A DNA stretch of 64,000 bases from Branchipolynoe longqiensis (lineage: Eukaryota; Annelida; Polychaeta; Phyllodocida; Polynoidae), in NCBI GenBank assembly GCA_030323885.1, contig CM059198.1, positions 63,452,917 through 63,516,916 of the forward strand, written 5' to 3'. Of the stretch, positions 20,167 through 31,317 are shown one piece after another; position 1 is the first letter of the stretch; the number at the start of each line of letters is the position of its first letter. The position numbers were made by a program, and so were the translations under genes. The notes beneath the pieces are model-generated. The model was not told the origin of the DNA. It saw nothing but the letters and a program-made list of their open reading frames with translations, and made no database searches.

Positions 20167-20466
20167 GGTATTCTCTGTGGCGGAGTGGTTAGAGTGTCTG
20201 ACTTTTTTCTAGGTCGGACTCCTAATCTGAAGGTTGGTGGTTCGATTCCCCATGCCCCCATCTCTGCCAATTTGGATTTCCACCGCTATGTATAACTTAC
20301 AGCGTCATCAAAGGCCAGTTGCTCTCATACCATGTCTATGTGGTGTGGGAGGTTAAAAATCCCTTGGGTCGGTAAAAGTGTAGGCTCGGACTTTCTATCG
20401 ACAAACTGTCTAATGGTGAAAACAAGCCTATTCAGGCTTATCCATGATAGGCAGTATAGATCTTCA
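20167..20466 (+). mobile_element. SINE-C inside LINE-R
   Basis: Complete head (GTGGCGGAGTGGTTAGAGTG, B box GGTTCGATTCC) and body to TATAGATCTTC. The A-rich tail is almost absent. Confidence 0.85.
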
Positions 20467-20900
20467 ACAGTCATTTGACTCAAATATAACCACTTCAAAA
20501 TTGCATCTAAGATCATTTTTGCAGTCATTTGACACAAATCTGACCATTTTATGTTCGTATAAATGCCAAACTATAATAATATAAACAAGGACACTATCTA
20601 TCGCTAGTTCCCTATGTAATAGTATATTCACTGTATCCTATATAACTGACCCTGTGTAGTACAGTATTGCCCACACTGGCGCCACCTGTGAGGGGCTCTA
20701 AGCATGGTATGGCAGCTGCGTCTAGCCATTATCGCCTATAGACCCATCGGGACATTTAAATTATACAGCACAGAAATGTACATAAGAAAATAGACAGAAA
20801 AATACCACTAACATTTTGCAGTGAATATGGTCTTTGCTGCAACCGTGGCATAACACCATCAGCAACCATCAGTTTAATCAATAAATCTAAACAAATAATA
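20467..20900 (+). mobile_element. Probable LINE-R 3' UTR
   Basis: The end AGTGAATATGGTC..CACCATCAGCAACC..AATCAATAAATC resembles the terminal sequence of LINE-R at 35500-35566. A 54-bp duplication (CAGTCATTTGAC at 20468 and 20522) lies at the start. Confidence 0.45.
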
Positions 20901-20984
20901 TTCTTATTGGCCTGGTTTGATGATTTATTAGTCGACCCTGTGTTGCGAATGAGGTAGTCATGCGTCTAATGAAGGTGGTTGCCA

Positions 20985-21850
20985 TTCTTCCCCCACAATG
21001 CATCGCTCTGCCCGCAATCAACATGTTATTTTCCCCCACCCACCATCCCTCCACCGCCCCACCTCCCCACCCACCATCCCTCCACCGCGCCCTACCCGCC
21101 ATCCCTCAAGGAGGATGTCCCCCACCGTCCACCCTCCACCTCCCGACCACCCCTCCACCGCCCCACGCTCCATCCCTCCACCGCCCAACTTCCCCACCCA
21201 CCACCCCCAACCTCCCTACCCACCACCCCTCCACCTCCCCACCCGCCACTCCTCAACCTCCCTATCCACCACCCCTCCACCTCCACCTCCCACCCACCAC
21301 CCCTCACTCTCCCACCCCACCAGCCCTCCATTCCCACCACCACCTCAACCTCCCCCACCCCCACTCCTCAACCTCCCCACCACCACTCCTCAACCTCCCC
21401 ACCACCACTCCTCAACCTCCCCACCACCACTCCTCAACCTCCCCACCCACCATTTTCTAAACCTTCCCACCACATCCTCAACCTCCCCACCACCACTCCT
21501 CAACCTCCCCACCCACCACCCTCAACCTCCCCACCCACCACTCCTCAACCTCCCCACCCACCACTCCTCAACCTCCCACCCACCACTCCTCAACCTCCCC
21601 ACCCCACCCCCTCAACCTCCCCTCAACCCGCCACGTCCACCTCCCACCCATCACCCCCACTCCCCACCCACCACTCCTCAACCTCCCACCCGCCACCCCT
21701 CACCTCCCCACCCCCCACCCTCCACCTCCACACCGCCCCCTCCCCTCCCACCACCAACTCCTCAACTCCCGGACCCACCACCTCCACCCCCCACCCCACC
21801 GTCCACTCCCACCATCTCCCCCCCACATCCCCGCCTACCTCCCCAACAAA
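20985..21850 (+). repeat. C-rich minisatellite (CTCAACCTCCCCACCCACCA)
   Basis: Irregular units of about 20-26 bp, most regular at 21360-21600. Three plus-strand frames are open for about 300 codons of Pro, His, Ser and Thr. This is composition, not a gene. Confidence 0.9.
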
Positions 21851-21857
21851 TATTCTA

Positions 21858-22338
21858 TTTTTGTTATCATTTGTATTGGTTTTCTTTCTACATATATAGT
21901 GTTTAATTATTAATTCTTTTTTAAATTGTTAATTGTTATTAATATTATTATTATTATTATTATTATTATCTGTTCAAGGGAGCATACGCACTTCGCTGAG
22001 ACGGGTTGTGTGTGAACTCAATTTCCGGAGAGTTTCCATTTAGTGCAATGATTTTCAACTCTCTCATAGATAACAAACAAATTTGTTTTTAAGCATGACA
22101 ACTATAAATAAAGATAGACCGTGAAAGCAGATCTTACTGTAAATCTAAAGCCAGACTTTCTAGACAGAATTCTAATATGATGAGTTAAAATTACTTCATA
22201 GTGATATTTTTAGAAAGCCTGCAATGAATTAAATAACTATCCTTTTAAATAAGTCACATTAAATCAGGTATTTCTATTATATTTCCCAGCAGTTTTTGCA
22301 TCGCCTTCTGCTGTTTGGGATGCCCTCACCTAGAACAG
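21858..22338. other. Unassigned AT-rich interval with (TTA)n
   Basis: ATTATTATT repeat at 21941-21969. No gene seen in the rest. Confidence 0.55.
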
Positions 22339-22620
22339 GTTGGTTGGTTATTGGAGTTTTACATCCTGGCAACATGTAAGGTCATACCATGATGGGTACC
22401 GACTTGTGACAGTGCACACTCATGGCAACTTTACAGTGCTGCCCCACTGGGGGACAAAGCCACCAGCACCATGAACTAATATCCGATTCAGTCACATTAT
22501 CCTGACAATGAACCAACCGGTCCTTGCCCTATCCTAATACTGCTGAGTTCCTAGCTAGGAAGCGCCAACTATAAATATTTAAGTCACTGGTTTGACTTGA
22601 TGAAGGGTTCGAACCCATGT
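22339..22620 (-). mobile_element. SINE-A copy
   Basis: GGTTGGTTGGTTATTGGAG tail, body, then GGTTTGACTTGATGAAGGG and B box TTCGAACCCAT. Confidence 0.85.
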
Positions 22621-23094
22621 GTCCTAGAACAGCTAGTATCCAATACATTAGTCGGGAAACCCTACCCACAACACAAGTTCCTGTCAGTGCCGTCAGAGGG
22701 CCGGTCGGTGGAGGAAATCGACATTTGAAGTCCTGTTTCAAATGGCTGAAACGGGCGAGATAAAGACAGATTGAAGTGGTGCTCAAGGAAGGGAATTGGA
22801 GGTCAACAGGGGTCAAGAAGAGGGCAGCTTCCTGCTGCGTCCTCTCCTTCTCCCAGTTCCTCGAGGGTTCCTAAGATGTTCCTCGGTCAGTAGAACTCAG
22901 TACAATTAACGCGTCCAGCCTCTTCAGATGTCTCACTGCGCATGCACAAGAGTATATGCATGCACATGCACAATAGTATGCGCATGCACATGCACATGCG
23001 CATTCCAGTTCACTGTGGCCCGTGCAGCCGAATTGTAAACCCCTACAAAAGTGGGCATCTGAAAATTAAAATATTGACACCGAATGTGTCAGCA
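22621..23094. other. Unassigned, with GCATGC tract
   Basis: No gene recognised. At 22937-23004 the sequence alternates GCATGCACATGCAC, an alternating purine-pyrimidine stretch. Confidence 0.5.
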
Positions 23095-23425
23095 GTCGGG
23101 CTGGCTGAATGAGTTGAGCGTCCGTCTCCCGTTTCGGTAGATCGCGGGATTCTAACCCACAGGTTCGACCTCTTGTCGAGTCAAGCCAATGATTTAGAAA
23201 TGTATACCTGTCACTACCTAGCCTGGCCCTTGGCATTAATAGGATAGGGTGAGGACTGGTTGGTTCGGTGTCAGGATAATGTGTCTGAGTGGGATAGCAG
23301 GCCATGGTTTTGGCACGCTGATCTCCCAGTGGGACATCATTATAAAGTCACCATGAATGTGCACTCGCACAAGTCGGTACCCGTCATGTTATGACTTCAG
23401 ATGTTTCCAGGATGCAAAACTCCCA
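23095..23425 (+). mobile_element. SINE-A copy, head type 1
   Basis: GGCTGGCTGAATGAGTTGAG head, full body, degenerate tail ATGCAAAACTCCCAC. Confidence 0.85.
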
Positions 23426-23550
23426 CTATGGTTATTCCCAGCATTGCGCTAATCTTGTTCACATATGTTTCCTGTATAAGATGCAACATTTATACAAATC
23501 ATCAGGATACAGAATATAAATCTAGATGACAACAAGTGGAGGCTATAAGT

Positions 23551-23792
23551 TTGTTTGTTTGGTTGTGCTGCCCCACTGGGAAACCAGGCTGCCAGCACCG
23601 TGACCTGATATCCCACTCAGTCACAATTATCCTGACACTGAGCCAACCAGTCCTTGCCCTATCCTAATAATGCTGACCGCCAGGCTAGGAAATGACAACT
23701 ATCAATTTTTAAGACATCGGTTTGACTCGATCAGTATTCGAACCTACAAACTCATGGGTTTGGATCTCCCGATCTCTCACATCAAGAGACGG
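23551..23792 (-). mobile_element. SINE-A copy with internal deletion
   Basis: The (GTTT)n tail joins directly to GTGCTGCCCCACTGGGAAACC, so about 90 bp of the 3' body is missing. The type 1 head is at 23740-23792. Confidence 0.8.
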
Positions 23793-23799
23793 TTTAAAA

Positions 23800-23969
23800 A
23801 AAAAAGAAATGTATTTATTCTTTTTTATTGAGGCTGTATTTATACTGTCCATAACATATAAACCTGGGTATTCAGGCTTGTTTTCAATGCTGGCCAGCTG
23901 TAGTGTTGGTGTTATCTTATCACACAGTAGCTGCTGATAAGGTATTTGATTGCCTGCATTTCAGCAGCA
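23800..23969 (-). mobile_element. Repeat H, copy 1
   Basis: TTTTATTGAGGCTGTATTTAT to GATTGCCTGCATTTCAG, shared with 49383-49545. The T run at one end suggests a retroposed 3' end read on the minus strand. Confidence 0.65.
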
Positions 23970-24153
23970 GTTGGTTGGTCTGGTTAGTAGTGTATGTTAA
24001 TTTTTGTGGATTTTCTTGGCATATATGTGTTTTATTTTTTCTACTCTTACTACTAGACTAGCCTACTCCTATTTACATATCATAGGCTTGTACCTAGCTG
24101 TGTGGTGTGCTATCTGGCTACTTTTGGCATGGTTAGCTTCCATTGGGCGTCAC

Positions 24154-24181
24154 TCTACTCATTCGGCCACCCCGTCTGGTG
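24154..24181 (-). mobile_element. SINE-A head fragment
   Basis: CTACTCATTCGGCCACCCCG only. Confidence 0.5.
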
Positions 24182-24398
24182 GTTATATGTTTCAAAGTCC
24201 CATGTTCTTACCAACTTATGCACTTTGAACAAAATATGATATATTCATTCTATATTTAATTCACATTTTTCTATCTTAAAAGCCGATTCAAATGAAAACC
24301 AAGATTGCCGAGTTCATATATAGCTCAGGTTGCAAAGTGAATTATTATTGAATTATATCGCCATGATGGTAGACAGTGGTTTTCAATTATATTTGTGT

Positions 24399-24632
24399 CA
24401 TCATCATCATCATCATCATCATGCTGTCGGTCACGATGCAACAAAGACTGCTTTCATTACTTGACTGCCGCTCTCATGCGGTTGTACATTTCATGAAAGC
24501 TGCCTGCAAAAGTGTTGAAGTGCTGCTGGCTTTTGCAAGTTGCCAGTGGCACTCTCTCGGGGAGCAAATAGAGGTTTCACACCGGCAAGAACATGTCAAG
24601 ACAGGCGCAAAACTAGTTGTCCCTGTGTACAT
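24399..24632 (-). mobile_element. Repeat E copy
   Basis: Begins with (CAT)8 and runs to GCAAAACTAGTTGTCCCTG. The 5' part (minus-strand sense) is missing. Confidence 0.65.
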
Positions 24633-24960
24633 AGGTAACATTTGTAATACATTGTACCCCCATGCAATTAGTATTTTAATCTAGAAATACTATTTTAGTT
24701 ATATATTTTTTTATCACACCTTTTCAGGAAGTGCCACACCGCTTGAGCAGCCTGAGCTACATAATGATTTGCATTAAAGTCAAGGTTCCTCATCAGGTTG
24801 CCAGGTTTCCCGTTACGAGATTAGGTACTCGTCTGATTTGAGGTGAATTTTTGCTTTTAATTTCTTTTTGTTTAACAAAAAAAAAAACAAGGCTTCTCTC
24901 TGAGCAGCTAGAGAGTGGATAATTTGTTTTGGTCTTCATGTGATTGACAAAAATGATAAG
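24633..24960. other. Unassigned AT-rich interval
   Basis: No gene or repeat recognised. A short A run lies at 24878-24890. Confidence 0.5.
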
Positions 24961-25040
24961 AATTGACACCAGTCGCTGTTTGCGGGGAATCTGAACCTTG
25001 GTGCGGACACAGCCTTAATTCACCAATCAATCAATCAATG
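24961..25040 (+). mobile_element. LINE-R 3' terminal fragment
   Basis: GCGGACACAGCCTTAATTCACC followed by (AATC)n, matching the LINE-R end at 35530-35566. Confidence 0.5.
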
Positions 25041-25041
25041 A

Positions 25042-25120
25042 AGCACCAAGACAGGATATCCCACTCGGTCACATTATCCTTGCACTGAGCTAACCAGTCC
25101 TTGCCCAATCCTTATTAATG
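25042..25120 (-). mobile_element. SINE-A body fragment
   Basis: GGATATCCCACTCGGTCAC to CCTTGCCCAATCCTTATTAATG. Confidence 0.7.
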
Positions 25121-25129
25121 TATGTATTA

Positions 25130-25700
25130 TGTGATATACAAAGCATTATGCGAGTGAAAAGGTCTGGAAGGGAATTATTGTATGTGACTGATGGCGCTCC
25201 CACCGGGCTTCCTCATCACTAATAGATGTGCCACATTGTCAGTCACACCAGAGGATTGTTTTCTTTTTTTGTTATGTAAGGGCAGATGTTCCTTCGCCAG
25301 AGAATATATTTACTCATCCCAATATTATTGTATCGTGTTCCTTCTGTATTACAGCCACCCTTGATATATGCTGTATAAGAATTATACGAGTATAATAACA
25401 CAGAATATTATAATATCCTAGCACCTACACACCAGTGATCGGGTGCTGGAACCTCACCTACTCATCTACTGGTCATCTCTCAGCTCTGACGGTGGCGCCA
25501 CCACTCGCCTGCTCACTGTCCTACTCACTTGCCGCGTATTATGTTATGTCAACATATTTAATATTATTATTTGATTCCATATTAAATGATAGACGAAACA
25601 ACAGAATGGATGGAGTCTTACATTCTGGCTAGCCCTAAGGACCTACCATACATTTTTAGGTAAGCAGAATTCTGAGGCGAAAGGGTCAATATCACAAAGG
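25130..25700 (+). repeat. Repeat I, rearranged copy
   Basis: Contains TGTCAGTCACACCAGAGGAT, TGCTGTATAAGAATTATACG and CGGTGGCGCCACC, all found in other order at 51765-51830 and 55660-56100. LTR origin is possible but not shown. Confidence 0.45.
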
Positions 25701-25782
25701 GTGTGGCGCCACCTGGAGGGAAGGGGAGGAGACAGAGCTGAGACAGAGAGAAGGAAGTTTTAGCAGGTTAAGTACAAACTAG

Positions 25783-26115
25783 TTTGTTTTATTTAACGAC
25801 ACTTCTAGAGCACATTGATTTTTATCATCGGCTATTGGACATCAAAACATATATTCATTCTGACATATTTCTTTGGAGGAAACTCGGTGCTGCCACATAG
25901 GCTATTCTTTCCGATAAGCAGCAAGGGGTCTTTCATATGCACTGTCCCACAGACAGCACAACACATACCACAGCCTTTGATGAACCAGTTGTGGACGACT
26001 GGTTGGAAAAGAAAATAACCGAAACTGCAGATGTGTCCACTGAGCAGGATCGATCGCATGATCCACACCTTCACAGGTGGACACACTACTGCCTGAGCTA
26101 CCTACGTGCCACTCC
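25783..26115 (+). mobile_element. SINE-J, most complete copy
   Basis: TTTGTTTTATTTAACGACAC, TCATCGGCTATTGGACATC, GGAGGAAACTCGGTGCTGCC, GGGGTCTTTCATATGCAC and GATGAACCAGTTGTGGACGA, ending in a tRNA-like head on the minus strand (GGATCGATCGCATGATCC..CTGAGCTACCTACGTGCC). I recall closely similar sequence as an abundant SINE in molluscs. Transcription would start at the right end. Confidence 0.75.
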
Positions 26116-26176
26116 TCAGGATAAGTACATGCAGAGTAGACCTAATATTCGGATAAGTGCTTTATGCATTACAATA

Positions 26177-26197
26177 TATATATATATATATATATAG
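26177..26197. repeat. (TA)n microsatellite
   Basis: ATATATATAT run. Confidence 0.9.
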
Positions 26198-26251
26198 GTC
26201 AGATCAGGTTTCATGCGTGATTCTGAAAGCAATCACTCATAGAATAGTACA

Positions 26252-26540
26252 CCAGACAGGATGGCTGAATGAGTTGAGCGTCCGTCTCCCGTTTGCTAGA
26301 TCGTGAGATTCGAACCAACGGGTTCTAACCCTGGTCTAGTCAATGACTTAACAATTAATACTTGTTGCTTCCTAGCCAGGCGCTCAACATTAATAGGATA
26401 GGGCAAGGACTGCTTGGCTCAGTGTCAGGATAATGTGACTGAGTGGGATATCAGGTCATGGTGCTGGCTGCCTGATCTCCCAGTGGCTGATATGATTTTA
26501 GATGTTGCCAGGGCATTCAACTCCACCAACTAAGCAATAA
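26252..26540 (+). mobile_element. SINE-A copy, head type 1
   Basis: GACAGGATGGCTGAATGAG head. About 60 bp of the 3' body is missing between CCCAGTGG and CTGATATGATTTTAG. Tail CAACTCCACCAAC. Confidence 0.8.
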
Positions 26541-26677
26541 ATCATAGAATAGTGTCGGGTTCTTTATTGTTCACTGGGAGCCTTGCCCCAGGCTTTGTGA
26601 CTTGACCTAACAGAAAGATGTGTGCCTTGACCGAGGATATAGCTCAGCTCATAACCCATGTACTAATAGTGTAACCA

Positions 26678-27085
26678 TCATCATCATCATCATGCTGTCG
26701 GTTGCAATGCGACAAAGACTGCTTTTATTTCTTAACTGCCGCTATTTCGTGCAGTTGTGCATTTCATAAAAGCTGCTTGCAAAGTGTTGAAGTTCTGCTG
26801 GCTTTTGCAAGTTACTACCAGTACTCTCTCGGGGAGCAAATAGAGATCTCACACCGGCAAGAACATGTCAAGACAGGCGCAACCTATTTGTCCCTGCAGT
26901 AGCTGGGCGGGAGATGTTGGGAGTTCCCTTCATCACCGCCCTTAATGCTGCCATGAAAGCATGGTTTTCTGTTAGGCTTGCTCCCTTAGCCTTTGGTTCT
27001 ATCAAGAACCAGTACCACAAGGCAGTGGTTTATAACTTTGCAAGGCAGGGGCGTCAAACTCCCTGAGGGATTTTAGCAGATAGGT
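26678..27085 (-). mobile_element. Repeat E copy
   Basis: From (CAT)n to GGGGCGTCAAACTCCCTGAGGG, about as long as 12162-12567, with scattered single-base deletions. Confidence 0.65.
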
Positions 27086-27220
27086 ACTGCATTACCCGCA
27101 TAACCATCAGTGTGGCTACAATCAGCCTTAACGCGTGCATTACATGTCCTCCATGAACGCCCCCCCTCCCCCTCCCTCAAGCCCCTTCCCCCTCCCCTAC
27201 ATCACACAAAACAAGAGAGA

Positions 27221-27566
27221 CCAGACAGGATGGCCGAATGAGTTAGAGCATCCGTCTCCCGTGCTGGTAGATCGTGGGGTTGTGGATTCGAACCCTGGTC
27301 GAGTCAAACCAATGACTTAAAAAAACTGATACTTGTTGCTTCCTAGCCAGGCGCTCGGCATTATTAGGACAGGGCAAGGACTGGTGTGCTCAGTGTCAGG
27401 ATAATGTGACTGAGTGGGATACCAGGTCATGGTGCCGGGGGCCTGGTTTCCCAGTGGGACAGTACTATACAGTTACCATGAGTGCGCACTGTCACAAGTC
27501 GGTACTCGTCCTGATATGACCTTAGATGTTGCTAGGACATAAAACAACAACAAACAAACAAAAACA
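27221..27566 (+). mobile_element. SINE-A full-length copy, head type 1
   Basis: ACCAGACAGGATGGCCGAATGAG head, B box GATTCGAACCCTGG, full body, and tail AACAACAACAAACAAAC. The start ACCAG and CTGGT in the head can pair as an acceptor-like stem. Confidence 0.9.
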
Positions 27567-27669
27567 AAGCAAGACAGCAAATAATGCCATTCGATGGCCA
27601 TGAAGGCCATTGCGGATAAACGATGTAGAGATACACTTTATCCATATCCGGCTGTCACATTCAAAATTG

Positions 27670-27876
27670 TAGCAGTCTGCACTAAGCTCACAGGCAAGCA
27701 GTGTTGTCAACACCTAGTTACAGACTGGGCGATTGCATCAGGGACCATAAATAGGACCCTAATCCCCGGAATGGCAGAAAAGTGGGTTTGAGAGCCCGCT
27801 CGAGGCACAATGTTCATTTAGTTTGCGGCAGCACCGTGAACAATGGTGCTGTGACCAGGATCATCTAGAATGGTTG
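27670..27876 (+). mobile_element. SINE-B unit, left part
   Basis: GTAGCAGTCTGCACTAAGCTC, decayed tRNA-like module (CCCCGGAATGGCAGAAAAGTG) and GTGACCAGGATC. It is interrupted at TAGAATGGTTG (27866-27876), which is repeated at 28486-28496 after a SINE-A. Confidence 0.75.
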
Positions 27877-28485
27877 CTTTGTTGTTGGAGTTGTTCGTCC
27901 TCGCAACATCTAAGGTCATTTTAGGATGGGTACCGATGTGTGACAGTGCACACTCATGCTGACTTTATAGTGCTGCTCCACTGGGAAATCAGTCGGCTGG
28001 CAACATGACCCGATATCCCACTCAGTCATATTATCCTGACACTGAGCTAACCAGTCCTCGCCTTATCCTAGTAAGGACAAGTGGCAGGGTAGGAAGCAAC
28101 AGGTATCAATTGGTCATTGGTTTGACTCGACTGGGAACCAAACTCCCAAACTTCTGCATGCGAGACCAGGACCAAGTTCAAGGTATGCCTCTGAGGCGCC
28201 TTGACAAAATTCTTGACGTCATGCTAGTCTGAAAAACTTTAGCTGTTGGTCGCCTCAAAAATGGGGCCCTCAAAGTGGTCAGCCATCTGAAACCACTGAA
28301 TTTGGTGGTCATTTTCGAGGCGCTTTTTGTCTCCAGTCTGAAAAGGCAGACGTCTCGGAGATGACTCGGAGGTGTACCGTGAATACAAATAGGCCAAAAA
28401 GACGTCTTGAAGCCGGCTCAGAGTGGACTCAGAGGCATACCCTGAATGTGGCCCCGCACTCTATTGATTCGGCCACCACGCGCTG
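27877..28485 (-). mobile_element. SINE-A inserted in SINE-B, itself split by a MITE
   Basis: Type 2 head at 28454-28485, body, and tail at 27877. The exact 11-bp TAGAATGGTTG on each side is the target duplication. MITE at 28169-28453 divides head from body. Confidence 0.9.
28169..28453. mobile_element. 285-bp MITE in a SINE-A head
   Basis: Inverted ends of about 27 bp: GGTATGCCTCTGAG close to the left end, with its complement CTCAGAGGCATACC at the right. The interior has further inverted words (GAGGCG, GACGTC). No coding capacity. Confidence 0.75.
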
Positions 28486-28526
28486 TAGAATGGTTGATGA
28501 ACCTACACTGTGTATGCATATCTAAA

Positions 28527-29155
28527 GCCCCGTTCACAGTGGCCCGTTAAGTCACCTCAACTAGTTCGCCTCCTATAGTTCGCCTCCTATAGTTCGCCTC
28601 AAATTGGTCATGTGGACACTACGCTGAGGCGACTTAAGCCTGAGTCGCTTCATCTAGTTCGCTTCAAGTAAACCACCTCGCGAGGTAGTATAGATGAAGC
28701 GAACTAACTTAGGTCGGCCTAAGTGGCATGTGTGAATGCAACTAGTTTACTTGAGGGGGATCAAGCATGTCACATGCATGCGCAGTTGAGACCTGAGTTT
28801 GTTTATTTTCCGGTCGATCAAAAGTGAATATTATATAATTTGGTCTATGAACCGGCTAGAGGTGCACAGATATTTTTTTTATGATTTATTTTTAGGTTTT
28901 CACTGGCCAGCAGAAGTTTTGATTGTTCCAAAACAATACGATTCAGTCCATACATATCTAGGTCGAACCCACCCTCTCTCGTGGCGACGTCGACTAACCG
29001 AAACTGGCGCTGGTTAGTATGGACTCGCTCATGCGCAGATATCGATTACCGCCTTAAACCGCCCCAAGTACTGCATGTGTGGACAGGACGCCTAGTTCGC
29101 CTCCTCTAGTTCACCTCATCTAGTTCGGCCTAAAGTTGTGCTGTGTGAACGGGGC
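28527..29155. mobile_element. Foldback-type DNA transposon, TAGTTCGCCTC repeats
   Basis: 629 bp with 12-bp perfect inverted ends GCCCCGTTCACA, flanked by TAAA on both sides (28523-28526, 29156-29159). Subterminal DNA holds several copies of CTAGTTCGCCTC and relatives in both orientations. No transposase. It interrupts the SINE-B that starts at 27670. Confidence 0.8.
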
Positions 29156-29159
29156 TAAA

Positions 29160-29740
29160 AGCATCACATTTATTTGTGTAATCGTAAGAAGTTTATGATT
29201 CATGGATGTAAACCATCTAAAAGACGCATACTACAATATGGATGCGCGTAATCATGTGCACTGACCAAATAGGCCTGGAGCCACATAGATAGGCAAGAGA
29301 GCCCAACTAGTTTAATGGAGACTGGACGTGGCGGCCGAATCGGTAGAGCGAGGCTTCCCATGTGGAAGGTTGGGAGTTCAAATACGAGCCGAGTCAAACC
29401 AATGACTTACATAATTGATACTTGTCATTACCTAGCCTGGCGCTCGGCATTAATAGGATAGGACAAGGGCTGGTTAACACAGTGTCAAGATAATATGAAT
29501 GTGTGCAGCATCGGGTCACACATACTGCTGGTCGCCTCGTCTCCTAGTGGAGCGACACTATAAAGTCACTATGAGTATGCACTGTCGCAAGTTGATACCC
29601 ATCCTATTATGGCCATAGATGTTGCTAGGATGTAAAACAACAACAACTAAATCAAATAGTATAATCGCTAAACGCTATCGCTGGAATGGCAGCAGTGTGG
29701 GTTCGAGTCCTGCTGTAGACATGCTGTATACTTCATTTGC
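29160..29740 (+). mobile_element. SINE-B continuation and second unit
   Basis: 29160-29260 continues the first unit's tail (GTAAACCATCTAAAAGACG). A second unit starts at about 29263 (TGCACTGACCAAATAGGCC), breaks for SINE-A at 29325 and resumes at 29656 (AGTATAATCGCTAAACGC, GGGTTCGAGTCCTGC). Confidence 0.7.
29325..29655 (+). mobile_element. SINE-A full-length copy in SINE-B, head type 2
   Basis: CTGGACGTGGCGGCCGAATCGG head to the AACAACAACAACTAAATC tail. AGTTTAATGG before and AGTATAATCG after may be a diverged 10-bp target duplication. Confidence 0.85.
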
Positions 29741-29745
29741 ACCCC

Positions 29746-29800
29746 CGTCCTGACCTTAGATGTTGCCAGGACGTAAAACTCCACCAACCAACCCAAACTC
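29746..29800 (+). mobile_element. SINE-A tail fragment
   Basis: CCCGTCCTGACCTTAGATG to CCACCAACCAACC. Confidence 0.65.
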
Positions 29801-29849
29801 ATTTTCACCCCAGCACAAAATTACTAGCAGATGTGATGTGTACATGTGA

Positions 29850-30155
29850 GTGCTCTGTGGCGGAGTGGTTAGAGTGTCTGACTTTTTTTCTAGGTCAGAC
29901 TCCTAATCTGAAGGTCAGGCGTTCAATTCCCGGCGCCCTCCCCACCTCTGCCAATTTGGATTTCCACTGCTGCTGTATAACTTACAGTGTCATCAAAGGC
30001 CAATTGCTCTCATACCATGTCTATGTGGTGTGGGAGGTTAAAAATCCCTTGGGTCGGTAAAAGTGCAGGCTCGGGCTTTCTATCGACAAACTGTCTAATG
30101 GTGAAAACAAGTCTATTCAGACTTATCCATGACAGGCAGTATAAATCTTCAAAAA
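29850..30155 (+). mobile_element. SINE-C full copy
   Basis: Head with GTGGCGGAGTGGTTAG and GTTCAATTCCC, body, and CTATTCAGACTTATCC before the short A-rich end. Confidence 0.85.
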
Positions 30156-30389
30156 ATATGTGTACTGCAATCGTATTATGGTTACTAGTATCTGCTTTTC
30201 AAATCCTACACAAACTTGAAGATGGGTTTATGTACTAAGACACATCGTTATAAGAAGGCGTAATTTGATTTGAAGGTCAGCAGTCATGTGAGTAATTCGT
30301 TGACTGGAAGTTGCAGTAGTTTTATTTATTGTATCCATGTGGATGCGAATATCTAACAGTGCATAGATAGAGTACAGGTGTTCTGTCTA

Positions 30390-30565
30390 TGGGAACGTGC
30401 ACATAAAAGACATCTTGCTGCTTATCGGAAAGAGTAGCCTATGTGCTGGCAGTGGGTTTCCTCCAAAGAAATATGTCAGTCAGAATGACTATGTTTGACA
30501 TCCAATAGCCGATGATAAAAGTCAATGTGCGTGCTCTAGAGGCATTGTTAAATAAAACAACGTTC
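30390..30565 (-). mobile_element. SINE-J, 3' part
   Basis: GGGAACGTGCACATAAAAGAC to TTAAATAAAACAACG, the reverse complement of the left part of 25783-26115. Confidence 0.75.
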
Positions 30566-30708
30566 AGTAGTGAAATAAAGCAAACAAAGATAAAGCTATG
30601 ATTATGGTGTTTCACTTTGAATAAATAACTGTAACACTTGGTCCTCTGAGCATTCTCACAGAAATGTTTCATAATATTGTAATCGTCTTACCATTAGATG
30701 CTACCTTG

Positions 30709-31023
30709 ACCAGATGGGATTGCCGAACAAATTGAGCATTCATCTCCCATTTTGCATTGTGGGATTCGCTGCTGGAGTCAAACCAACGACTTAATAATTT
30801 ATACTTGTCGGTTCCTAGCCAGACACTCGGGATTAATAGGATAGGACAAGGACTGGTTGGCTCAGTGTCCGGATAATGTGACTGAGTGGGATATCAGGTC
30901 ATGGTGCTGGCAGCCCTGGTCTCCCAGAACTATAACATTGAAATGAGTGTGTGCTGTCACAAGCCGGTACCCATCCTAATATGACCTTAGATGTTTCCTG
31001 GAGGTAAAATGCCAACAACCACC
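30709..31023 (+). mobile_element. SINE-A copy, decayed type 1 head
   Basis: GACCAGATGGGATTGCCGAAC head without a good B box, body and CCAACAACCACC tail. Confidence 0.8.
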
Positions 31024-31139
31024 ATGTATGCATACACCACAAATGGATGTCAACCTCAGTATTGGGAGTTACTATGGTACCAAAATGGTGCATTCACTAC
31101 ATGGAGCAGTAATATCGTCAAAGGTCTGATAGAATAGTC

Positions 31140-31317
31140 TGGTTTAGTTATTGGGGTGTTACATCCTAGCAACACATGAGGTCAGTCATGTTAGGCGAGG
31201 TACCGACTTGTGACAGTGTGCACTCATGGAGCGACATTCTTGTGCTGCCTCACTCGGAGACCAGGTCGTGGTTATTATGACCCAATATCCCACACCGTCA
31301 CATTATCCTAATACTGT
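31140..31317 (-). mobile_element. SINE-A 3' half
   Basis: Tail to CATTATCCTAATACTG. It is cut by the terminus of LTR-G at 31318. Confidence 0.75.

Noticed and set aside
20979..21906. Proline-rich proteins of about 300 codons
   Set aside because: Overlapping frames in a C-rich minisatellite with no start context or domain.
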